Assembly (NCBI GenBank): GCA_003516285.1
Contig: DPCK01000133.1
Coordinates: 10,217 to 31,400 of the forward strand
Direction of reading: 5' to 3'
DNA: 21,184 nt
Source: Lutibacter sp.
GTDB taxonomy: Bacteria; Bacteroidota; Bacteroidia; Flavobacteriales; Flavobacteriaceae
The notes below the pieces were generated by a model that was not told where the DNA came from, did not search any database, and saw only the letters and a program-made list of their open reading frames with translations. Below are positions 6,952 to 14,058 of the stretch, piece after piece (the stretch's first letter is position 1; each line of letters opens with the position of its first letter). A program made the position numbers and the translations under genes.

Positions 6952-7406
6952 TTTGGTTTATGTCTAATTTTAAAGTTACAAGAATTAGCAATAAAGCACA
7001 TTTTATTAGCTTCCTCGTGCAATTCGTTTGCTTTTTCAATCATTTTTGAGTCGGTGATTCTTACCATCGGGTTAAGCGTAACCGCGATGAATTTTCCACT
7101 TCCACTTTCAGTTTCCTCCATAATTCCTGTTGCATTGTCCAAATATTCAGTTACTACAATTTTGTGCACCGAACATAAATGTAGATACCAAAGCATATGG
7201 CAAGCTGACAAGGAAGATAAAAAAAAGTCTTCTGGATTATATCTTGTCTTATCTCCCAAGAATGAAGGGTCAGATGAACCATTAATTCCGCCATATTTCC
7301 CGTCAGCTATGATTATATGGTTTCTGTTATAAGACTTGTAATTCAGGGTTCCTTTTCCCTCATTTCCCGTCCATTCAACTTTTATTTCATAATTGTGTTT
7401 TTTCAT
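6936..7406 (-). CDS. OsmC-like protein
   Basis: 156 residues from ATG 7406 (KKHNYEIKVEWTGNEGKG). Upstream in-frame codons to 7499 do not resemble the family. OsmC/Ohr-fold signatures are YNPEDFFLSSLSACHMLWYLHLC and the C-terminal EEANKMCFIANSCNF, which supply the paired Cys region used in reducing organic hydroperoxides in this superfamily. It belongs to the subgroup with the SACHMLWYLHLC motif, whose activity is less well defined than that of Ohr. Cytoplasmic, with no signal peptide. It ends 29 bases before the YdeI-like start, so it may head a three-gene run with that gene and DUF2200. The C-terminal NTTAN overlaps a 9-bp direct repeat (GCTGTTGTA at 6919-6927 and 6943-6951). Confidence 0.82.
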   Translation of the reverse strand: MKKHNYEIKVEWTGNEGKGTLNYKSYNRNHIIIADGKYGGINGSSDPSFLGDKTRYNPEDFFLSSLSACHMLWYLHLCSVHKIVVTEYLDNATGIMEETESGSGKFIAVTLNPMVRITDSKMIEKANELHEEANKMCFIANSCNFKIRHKPNTTAN

Positions 7407-7592
7407 TTCTATTTTAAATTCTATCGGTTTCTTTAAATGGCTTACAACGTGTTTGTTTAATGATTTGCACAACGTAAAAACCAAATATTTTTCCACCATA
7501 GCAATATTTTTATTAAATTCTTGTCGGTTCGTTATTTAGTTTAAATGTAAGCATAAATTATATGTGCTTGTCTGTAGTTTTTAGTCAGATTT

Positions 7593-7910
7593 TTATCGAA
7601 ATACTCGATTGGTCGCGTAATCTGAAATTGTATCAGACTTTCCATTGTAAATAGAATTAGGAAAATTTTCCCTAATCAGCTTCCTAATATGAAAATCTGT
7701 TATATCTCGTAATAGTATTTTAATATTAAAACCCTTTGCTGGTATGATCATTGTCATATGATCGCAATTATTTTTATGACTACATTTTTCGTCTTTTAAC
7801 AGATCACGAATGTTATTTCTCAATAAGTCAACATTTTGTTTGAGAATCTTTTCAGAAGAATAATTCTCACGGGCTGAACCAATTCTTACTAAATCAAATT
7901 TTATGTCCAT
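7593..7910 (-). CDS. Hypothetical protein, 105 residues
   Basis: Not recognised. It is a soluble, basic protein with no signal peptide or membrane segment. It has four Cys/His in the middle (KCSHKNNCDHM, about 43-53), a possible small metal site, and mixed helix/strand elsewhere (FDLVRIGSARENYSSEKILKQNVDLL). Base composition is as AT-rich as its surroundings. It lies alone on the same strand as the OsmC-DUF2200 run, about 190 bp upstream. Expression is uncertain. Confidence 0.5.
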   Translation of the reverse strand: MDIKFDLVRIGSARENYSSEKILKQNVDLLRNNIRDLLKDEKCSHKNNCDHMTMIIPAKGFNIKILLRDITDFHIRKLIRENFPNSIYNGKSDTISDYATNRVFR

Positions 7911-8340
7911 ATAATTTAATTATTTTTTTATTCCACTTGAGTGTAATTCTGGATTTGAGTTTGAAATCCAACTCTTAATTTATCATAAATTTACATTTTT
8001 TAATTCGATTTATTATTTTATCATGAATCTCGAAATTACAGGTAACGGTTTTTGTATTATGATTTATGCGACTAAAAAATCAAAGATTTTGCTGCCGTTG
8101 CAATATTACTATTGAATGTTTGTCAGTTTGTACTAAATCCGATTTAAGCATAAATTATATACATATTAACTAAAGAGCTATTCAGATGATGATTTGCGAA
8201 CCGTCGTAAAGGCGAGACTCGTTTGGCCTGCCCTGAGCTAACCGAAGGGTACGGTGGTGGATAGCCAATACCCCACAAACAATTTTAGTTGTTGAAGAAT
8301 TACAAACTTGGCTAACTGGTTTATAGAAATCATAAATATT
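7911..8340. other. Non-coding accessory spacer
   Basis: About 430 bases with no convincing gene on either strand; the longest ATG frames are about 30 codons and not protein-like. It contains one GC-richer patch (about 8190-8270) with CCCTGAGCTAACCGAAGGG at 8231-8249. This is a form of the CCCTGAGC-n-CGAAGGG intergenic repeat found in many bacteria. The GC-rich patch in AT-rich DNA suggests a small insertion or relic. Confidence 0.45.
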
Positions 8341-8474
8341 TAGTGGAAAAAAACGCCCATTCTCATCCCAATATTCATTTATAATGGAAAAAAAAGCCCA
8401 ATAATTGCCTTTTAGTGGAAAATAAAGTATAGTTTTGCTTCAATAAAGCACCACTAATGGAAAATTTTGTCCCA
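8341..8474 (+). promoter_or_regulatory. Promoter and four phased repeats of the AbiEi-Fic gene
   Basis: A repeat of form TARTGGAAAA-n4-GYCCA occurs at 8341-8360, 8382-8402, 8413-8430 (3' half weaker) and 8455-8474. Start-to-start spacings are 41, 31 and 42 bp, close to 4, 3 and 4 helical turns. The promoter is TTG at 8405-8407 and TAGTTTTG at 8430-8437 (22-base spacer). Repeat 3 lies between the two promoter elements, repeat 2 just upstream of the -33, and repeat 4 covers the start codon. CCACTAA at 8451-8457 is an inverted copy of the repeat head. This layout suits repression by a DNA-binding protein, most simply the gene's own N-terminal domain. That identity is inferred. Confidence 0.65.
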
Positions 8475-9935
8475 ACACATCTTCAAGAAATTATTTATTC
8501 ATCGAGCGATAAAAAAGTGAGAAAACAAATTGCTATGCTTGAAAATACAGGTAAAATTAAAAAAATTGCACCTCGTATCTTCACTTCCAACTTTATTGAT
8601 ACTGATGAAATTATTATAAAAAGGAATATTTTTTCTATTTTAGGTAATTTATATCCGGGTGCATTATTAAGTCATCGCTCGGCAATAGAATTTAAACCAA
8701 CAACCACAGGACAAATATTTGTTACCTATACCTACACCAAAAAAATAGAATTGCCCGGAATAACAATTCGTTTTATGGAAGGTATTGGAGCAATTGAAGG
8801 CGACAATTCATTTTCGGGAGAACTATTTGTATCTCAACAAGAAAGAGCCTTTTTAGAGAACCTACAACCATCAAGAAAATCGGGGCCAGAATCTAAAACA
8901 ATTTTAATTTCTGAACTCGAAAATAAACTAGAGAAAATAGTACAAGTAAAAGGCGAAGAAGGTTTAAATCAAATTAGAGATATGGCGAAAGTAATCGCTG
9001 ATAAATTAGGAATGCAAAGTGAGTTTGAGAAATTAAACAAGCTTATTAGCGCATTATTATCTACACAACCATCAAAAATATTATCATCTCCACGAGCGAT
9101 TGCAAGAGCATTTGGAAATCCTTATGACCAATCAAGAATAGAATTGTTTGAGACATTATTCCAAGAATTAAAACAAAGAGAATTCAAAAATGTGATAGAT
9201 AGAAATACAACGAATACTGCTTTTCAAAATTTTGCTTTTTTTGAATCCTATTTTTCCAATTATATCGAGGGAACTCGATTTGAAGTTATTGAAGCAAAAA
9301 ATATTATCGAAACCGATACGCCAATGTTCAATAGAGACGAAGATTCTCACGACATATTGGGAACGTATAAATTGGTAAGTAATAAAATCGAAATGAATGT
9401 TACGCCAACTTCTCCAGAGGAATTCATTAATATTCTTCAATACAGACATCGGTTGCTTTTGGAAGCGAGAATATCAAAAATGCCAGGCGTATTTAAAGAT
9501 AAAAACAATCGTGCTGGAGAAACATTTTTTGTCGATTTCGAATTAGTAAAAGGAACATTAATAAAAGGTTTTGATTTTTACAAAGCACTAACAGACCCAT
9601 TTGCAAAAGCGGCTTATATTATGTTTATGGTTAGTGAAATCCACCCATTTTTGGACGGTAACGGAAGAATTGCAAGAGTAATGATGAATGCCGAATTAGT
9701 CAAAGCAGAACAAACAAGAATAATAATTCCAACAGTATATCGTGATGATTATTTAGGAGCTTTACGAAGATTAACAAGGCAACAAGATCCACTAGCTTAT
9801 ATAAAAATGTTGCAACGAGCACAAGAGTTTAGTGCAATACTAAAAGCAGATAATATCGAAGAATTAGAATCGCAATTAGAATCAAGTAATGCTTTCAAAG
9901 AACACGATGAAGCCAAATTAAAGATTATCCGATAG
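8457..9935 (+). CDS. AbiEi-like wHTH-Fic domain fusion protein
   Basis: 492 residues with two parts. Residues about 1-135 resemble AbiEi-type antitoxin/regulator proteins: a winged helix ending in ENTGKIKKIAPRIFTS, then LYPGALLSHRSAIEFKP and a strand-rich segment with ELPGITIRF and SQQERAFLENL. Residues about 210-460 are a Fic domain. The active-site loop is His396-PFLDGNGR404-x2-Arg407, complete for AMP transfer from ATP. An inhibitory helix motif, S267-N-Y-I-E271-G (the S/T-x3-E-G/N type), precedes the core, so the enzyme is probably autoinhibited (class II Fic). Cytoplasmic. No partner gene lies beside it. The target is unknown. The repeats over its promoter suggest autoregulation. The AbiEi assignment is by motif resemblance and is less certain than the Fic call. 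Confidence 0.88.
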   Translation: MENFVPTHLQEIIYSSSDKKVRKQIAMLENTGKIKKIAPRIFTSNFIDTDEIIIKRNIFSILGNLYPGALLSHRSAIEFKPTTTGQIFVTYTYTKKIELPGITIRFMEGIGAIEGDNSFSGELFVSQQERAFLENLQPSRKSGPESKTILISELENKLEKIVQVKGEEGLNQIRDMAKVIADKLGMQSEFEKLNKLISALLSTQPSKILSSPRAIARAFGNPYDQSRIELFETLFQELKQREFKNVIDRNTTNTAFQNFAFFESYFSNYIEGTRFEVIEAKNIIETDTPMFNRDEDSHDILGTYKLVSNKIEMNVTPTSPEEFINILQYRHRLLLEARISKMPGVFKDKNNRAGETFFVDFELVKGTLIKGFDFYKALTDPFAKAAYIMFMVSEIHPFLDGNGRIARVMMNAELVKAEQTRIIIPTVYRDDYLGALRRLTRQQDPLAYIKMLQRAQEFSAILKADNIEELESQLESSNAFKEHDEAKLKIIR

Positions 9936-9967
9936 CCTTTATCAACCCATTATCGCATTCAGCTGTA

Positions 9968-9983
9968 CAAAAGCCGTCTTTTG
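9968..9983. terminator. Small hairpin after the Fic gene
   Basis: CAAAAG (9968-9973) and CTTTTG (9978-9983) form a 6-bp stem with loop CCGT, 33 bases after the stop codon. No T run follows, so termination is possible but weak. It adjoins the 23-bp repeat array. Confidence 0.35.
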
Positions 9984-10054
9984 GATATATCGGATCAATT
10001 TGTGCCAATGATATCGGTTTGTTAGTGCCAGTGATATCGGTTTGAATTGTGCCA
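9984..10054. mobile_element. Three tandem 23-bp repeats, probable IS21-family end remnant
   Basis: Units contain ATATCGG at 9987, 10011 and 10034 and GTGCCA at 10002, 10025 and 10049, a period of 23-24 bp. GATATCGGTTTG is exact in units two and three. Multiple short terminal repeats of this size are characteristic of IS21-family ends. No istA or istB reading frame is present here, so this is a relic or solo end. Family assignment is from resemblance only. Confidence 0.45.
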
Positions 10055-10193
10055 CTTTTGAAAAATCAAGTACAAAAAACAGATTATTTAATCAAACTTA
10101 CCTTTTCGCTCTTTATATTTTAGGGGTGCAGCATCCGCCTTAATGGCAAATAAAAATACTTAAAAATACACCTATAATTTCGGTGTTCCCACA

Positions 10194-10233
10194 GGGGTCA
10201 GCTTGCTCCGGAATATCCATACAGTTATTCCGG
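10194..10233. mobile_element. Second IS21-like end motif at the truncated lyase start
   Basis: GGGTCAGCTTGCTCCGGAAT (from 10195) resembles the GGGTCA-n-TTG-n-CCGGAAT terminal repeats I recall from Bacteroidota IS21 elements. CCGGAATA (10208-10215) and TATTCCGG (10226-10233) also form an 8-bp inverted repeat with a 10-base centre. It overlaps the only upstream start codon (TTG 10203) of the lyase-esterase frame, which suggests that insertion-element DNA supplied the present 5' end. Confidence 0.4.
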
Positions 10234-11783
10234 TTGAGGAGCTCGATAATTATATGGATGCACTTGAAAAATCCAGTGTTGAAGGAAATATTGGACAATT
10301 TACTGTTGCTTTTAATAAAGGGATTGATTGTATTTTAAAAACACAATACAAACAGCAAGGTATTTTAACAAGTTGGTGCGCACAGCACGATGAAAAAACG
10401 CTTATGCCTGCAAAAGCCAGGGCATATGAGCTGCCTTCCTTAAGTGGAAAAGAATCGGCCAAAATTGTATTGCTGCTAATGGAAATTGAAAATCCGTCAA
10501 AGGAAATTATTACGGCTGTTAACAGCGCCGTCGCTTGGTTTGAAAAAGTGAAAATTACAGGATTAAGAGAAGACAGATTTTATAACGAAAAAGGCAAAAT
10601 AATTGATAAAAAAATGGTTCCAGATGAAAATGCGCCACCTATTTGGGCTCGTTTTATGGAATTGGATGACAACACGCCGTTTTTTTGTGACCGGGATGGC
10701 ATTAAAAAAGCAACCTTGGCTGAAATTGGTGCTGAACGAAGAAATGGGTATGCCTGGTATACAGATCAACCAAAAGAAGTCTTGAAAAAATATCCAAAGT
10801 GGGTTAAAAACAATAAGATTATTTTAATTGAAAAGGAAACTGTAAAAAAAAAGCCAACAGATGAATACAATATAGTTGTTTCTCACGATGGCAATGGCGA
10901 TTTTACAAGTATTCAGGAAGCAATAAATGCTTCAAAATCTTTCCCTTACCAAAGAGTAACTATTTTTATAAAAGACGGTATTTATGAAGAAAAAATTAAA
11001 ATTCATGAATGGAATACAAATCTTTCATTAATTGGTGAAAGTAAGGAGAAAACCATCATTACCTATGATGATTATTTTGGTAAAATGAATTTAGGAAGGA
11101 ACAGCACCTTCTACACCTATACTTTATTGGTTGAGGCCAATGATTTTTACGCATCAAATTTAACAATACAAAATACTTCCGGTGAAGTTGGCCAGGCAGT
11201 GGCATTGTCTGTGTTTTCGGATAAAGTTGTTATTGAAAACTGTAATATTTTGGGAAATCAAGATACATTATATGTTTCTGGAGATGGAAACAGGCAGTAT
11301 TTTAAAGATTGTTATATTGAAGGCACCACCGATTTTATTTTTGGAAAAGCGACTGCTTTGTTTGAAAATTGTATCATTCACAGTAAAAAAAATTCCTATA
11401 TAACTGCCGCAGCCACTCCTGAAGGAACTGAATTTGGTTTTGTGTTTAAAAATTGCCAATTAACGTCCGAAGCAGATATTAATGAAGTTTATTTGGGAAG
11501 ACCTTGGAGAATTTATGCGAAAACCATTTTTATCAATTGTGAAATGGGCAATCATATAAAACCGGAAGGATGGCACAATTGGGCTAAGCCAGAAGCTGAA
11601 AAAACCGCATATTATGCCGAGTATCAGTCAACCGGTTCTGGATCTAATTCCGAAAAAAGGGTAGCTTGGTCACATCAGTTAAAAAAATGTCAGGCAAAAA
11701 AGTATACAATTAAAAAGATACTTGGAGAAAAGAAACGCAATTCAAACCATTTATGGTACGAAATAAATCAGGTTAAGAATTAA
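10203..11783 (+). CDS. 5'-truncated PL10 pectate lyase-CE8 pectinesterase fusion
   Basis: 526 codons from a TTG; the first ATG is codon 18 (10254), and the frame is closed upstream by TAA at 10161. Residues about 35-200 match only the C-terminal half of PL10 pectic-acid lyases (CILKTQ, LTSWCAQHDEKTLMPAKARA then YELPSLSGKESA, PPIWARFMEL, AERRNGYAWY). The N-terminal half with part of the active site, and any signal peptide, are missing. Residues about 221-508 are a complete CE8 pectin methylesterase: GQAVAL (Gln331), GNQDTLY (Asp354), GTTDFIFG (Asp377), YLGRPWR (Arg433, Trp435). PL10-CE8 fusions are known in Bacteroidota and act on pectin outside the cell. Without export the product is probably non-functional. 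IS21-like sequence at the break explains the truncation. Confidence 0.8.
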   Translation: MLRNIHTVIPVEELDNYMDALEKSSVEGNIGQFTVAFNKGIDCILKTQYKQQGILTSWCAQHDEKTLMPAKARAYELPSLSGKESAKIVLLLMEIENPSKEIITAVNSAVAWFEKVKITGLREDRFYNEKGKIIDKKMVPDENAPPIWARFMELDDNTPFFCDRDGIKKATLAEIGAERRNGYAWYTDQPKEVLKKYPKWVKNNKIILIEKETVKKKPTDEYNIVVSHDGNGDFTSIQEAINASKSFPYQRVTIFIKDGIYEEKIKIHEWNTNLSLIGESKEKTIITYDDYFGKMNLGRNSTFYTYTLLVEANDFYASNLTIQNTSGEVGQAVALSVFSDKVVIENCNILGNQDTLYVSGDGNRQYFKDCYIEGTTDFIFGKATALFENCIIHSKKNSYITAAATPEGTEFGFVFKNCQLTSEADINEVYLGRPWRIYAKTIFINCEMGNHIKPEGWHNWAKPEAEKTAYYAEYQSTGSGSNSEKRVAWSHQLKKCQAKKYTIKKILGEKKRNSNHLWYEINQVKN

Positions 11784-11801
11784 TTAATTTTAACACAAAT
11801 A

Positions 11802-13229
11802 ATGATGGGTACAAAAATAACACGCAGAAAATTTGTAAAAACTACCGGTGCTGCAATAGCCGGATCAATGATTTTTTCTCCGGCATTTAGCCAGGTTTTA
11901 AATACATCAACACTAAAGAAAAGAGTTGCTTTGGTAGGTACCGGCAGTAGAGGTAACTCTTTCTTTGGAAAATTTTTAAAAAATGAATATGGTGATTTAG
12001 TAGAGTTTGTGGGTTTATGTGATCATAATATAGGAAGAGTAACCTATGCCAAAAATTTTATTGGAGTCGATTGTCCGACATTTACCGATTTTGACGAAAT
12101 GTTAAGCAAGGTTAAAATCGATTTACTAATGGTAACCACCGTAGATGCGACTCACCATGAATTTATCATCAAAGGCTTGCAAAAAAACATTGATGTGGTT
12201 ACTGAAAAACCAATGACTACCGATGAACAAAAATGCCAGCAAATTATTGATGCGCAGCGGGATTCGAAAGGAAAGTTAATTATGGCTTTTAATTATCGTT
12301 ACGGAAAAGTGTTTACCAAATTGAAAGAAATTATTGATTCTAAAGAAATCGGGGATTTAATTTCAGTTGACTTGCATTGGTATTTAAACACGTTTCACGG
12401 TGCAGATTATTTTAGACGCTGGCACGGATTAAGAGAAAAATCAGGAACGCTTTTGTTACATAAATCTGCACATCATTTTGATTTGTTAAATTGGATGATT
12501 GGCTCAGATCCTGTTGAGGTTTATGCCAATGGTGCACTCGAAAAATATGGAAAGAACAATGCTTTTAGAGGTAAAAACTGCAGATCTTGTGAACATACGA
12601 AAGAATGTGATTTTTATTATGATATGACAAAAAATGAGAACTACATGAATTTGTATGCCGCAAATGAAAAATATGATGGCTATTTAAGGGATAATTGTTT
12701 GTGGCGGGAGGAGATTAATATTTTTGATAAAATGTCTGTGTTGGTTAAATACGCCAATAATGTGGAAGTAAACTATTCATTAACAACGTATTCTCCGTTT
12801 GAAGGATTTCGTTTTGCGTTTAACGGAAAAGAAGGTAGGTTAGAAACTGAGGAAGGAATTCCCTGGAGAGAAACCAATCCTGAAGATCAGGCTAAAATTC
12901 ATGAAAAGGAAATGGATAATACTTCACACACCAAAAAAGAAGTTAATTTTCACGAAATTGTTACGCAACGAAATTTTGAAGAATATAAAAGAATAGAATT
13001 TCCTTATGTTAGAGCTGGACATTGGGGCGGTGACAAATTAATGTTTGATGAAATTTTTAGAGGAGAAAATAGCAAACCAATGTTAAATCATGCGGCAAAT
13101 GTAAGAGATGGTTCATTGGCAGTTTTAATTGGCATTGCAGCCTGTAAAAGTATTGATACCGGTTTGCCTGTTAAAATTTCGGAATTAACAGATTTGGTTC
13201 CTCAAATACATAAATGGGAAAATTTTTAA
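11802..13229 (+). CDS. Tat-exported Gfo/Idh/MocA family oxidoreductase
   Basis: 475 residues. A twin-arginine leader (TRRKFVKTTGAAIAGS, Arg8-Arg9) is followed by a Rossmann fold with GTGSRG (46-51), the signature Glu135-Lys136-Pro137 (VTEKPMT), and the substrate-domain motif H220-KSAHHFD227. It carries four cysteines, C260-x2-C263-x5-C269 and C299 (DNCLW), a probable metal site seen in exported members of this family. NAD(P)-dependent and probably acts on a sugar or uronic acid in the periplasm with tightly bound cofactor. It begins 18 bp after the lyase-esterase and is followed 33 bp later by the CE12-like gene, so it probably shares their transcript. Substrate not determinable. Confidence 0.87.
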   Translation: MMGTKITRRKFVKTTGAAIAGSMIFSPAFSQVLNTSTLKKRVALVGTGSRGNSFFGKFLKNEYGDLVEFVGLCDHNIGRVTYAKNFIGVDCPTFTDFDEMLSKVKIDLLMVTTVDATHHEFIIKGLQKNIDVVTEKPMTTDEQKCQQIIDAQRDSKGKLIMAFNYRYGKVFTKLKEIIDSKEIGDLISVDLHWYLNTFHGADYFRRWHGLREKSGTLLLHKSAHHFDLLNWMIGSDPVEVYANGALEKYGKNNAFRGKNCRSCEHTKECDFYYDMTKNENYMNLYAANEKYDGYLRDNCLWREEINIFDKMSVLVKYANNVEVNYSLTTYSPFEGFRFAFNGKEGRLETEEGIPWRETNPEDQAKIHEKEMDNTSHTKKEVNFHEIVTQRNFEEYKRIEFPYVRAGHWGGDKLMFDEIFRGENSKPMLNHAANVRDGSLAVLIGIAACKSIDTGLPVKISELTDLVPQIHKWENF

Positions 13230-13262
13230 ATTAATTTTTTTGGATTATAAAATAACAGATAA

Positions 13263-14012
13263 ATGAGGATTAAAAGTATTTTAAGAGTTTTATTGGTGTT
13301 TTTAGTTACCAATTTTGTATCAGGGCAACAAATTACCGTTTATACAATTGGTGATTCCACAATGGCCAATAAACCAAATCCAGATGAAAATCCTGAAAGG
13401 GGATGGGCGCAAATGTTGCCGCAATTTTTCAACAAGGATGTTACGATAGACAATAGAGCCGTTAATGGACGAAGCACCAAGAGTTTTATCGATGAAAAAC
13501 GCTGGGATTCTGTTCATAAAACACTAAAAAAAGGTGATTATGTTTTTATACAGTTTGGGCATAATGACCAAAAGGAAAATGATTCCAAAAGATATACAAA
13601 TCCGCATACAGCCTATCGCAATAATTTAATTCGTTTTGTAAAGGAAACACGTGAAAAGGGAGCTTTTCCAATTTTATTTTCCTCAATAGTTAGAAGAAAT
13701 TTCAATGAATATGGAACTTTAGTTGACACGCAAGGAAATTACCCAATGGAAGCTCGTTTGGTAGCAAAAGAATTTAATGTTCCTTTTATTGATCTTCAAT
13801 ATCTTTCTGAACAATTGGAAGAATCTTATGGTACAGAAAAATCAAAGGAATTGCATTTACACTACAAGGCCGGCGAAATAGCCTATTATCCTGAAGGTAA
13901 AGAAGACAATACGCATCTTTCGGTAAAAGGAGCCACTGAAATAGCAAAAATAGCGGTTGAGCAACTTCAACTAATGGAAATGCCTTTGTCAAAAAAAATA
14001 ATCAAATTATAA
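13263..14012 (+). CDS. Rhamnogalacturonan acetylesterase-like SGNH hydrolase (CE12)
   Basis: 249 residues with a Sec signal peptide (about 1-21, cleaved near SGQ/Q). SGNH blocks: IGDSTMA (nucleophile Ser32), AVNGRST (Gly69 region, oxyanion hole), QFGHNDQK (Asn101) and EDNTHLS (Asp215, His218). The GDSTMA start and spacing match the rhamnogalacturonan acetylesterase/CE12 family, which removes acetyl groups from pectin backbones. Length fits. It acts in the periplasm or outside the cell and complements the pectinesterase upstream and the esterase downstream. Confidence 0.88.
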   Translation: MRIKSILRVLLVFLVTNFVSGQQITVYTIGDSTMANKPNPDENPERGWAQMLPQFFNKDVTIDNRAVNGRSTKSFIDEKRWDSVHKTLKKGDYVFIQFGHNDQKENDSKRYTNPHTAYRNNLIRFVKETREKGAFPILFSSIVRRNFNEYGTLVDTQGNYPMEARLVAKEFNVPFIDLQYLSEQLEESYGTEKSKELHLHYKAGEIAYYPEGKEDNTHLSVKGATEIAKIAVEQLQLMEMPLSKKIIKL

Positions 14013-14058
14013 AGTTTTTTAACATCCACAACTATTAAATTCATTCAACAAAACAAAG

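Noticed and set aside
7407..7499. Upstream extension of the OsmC-like gene to 7499
   Set aside because: 31 extra residues do not match OsmC proteins; ATG 7406 starts at the family boundary.
8341..8474. CRISPR array
   Set aside because: Repeats are about 20 bp, imperfect, with irregular spacers of 10-25 bp and promoter elements among them; operator repeats fit better.
9168..9449. 93-codon minus-strand frame inside the Fic gene
   Set aside because: Antisense shadow of a well-supported coding region.
3949..10202. Second attachment site (copy of the tRNA-Arg 3' end)
   Set aside because: Read through for TTCGAATCCTTCTGCGATC-like strings; none was recognised, so island limits are not claimed.
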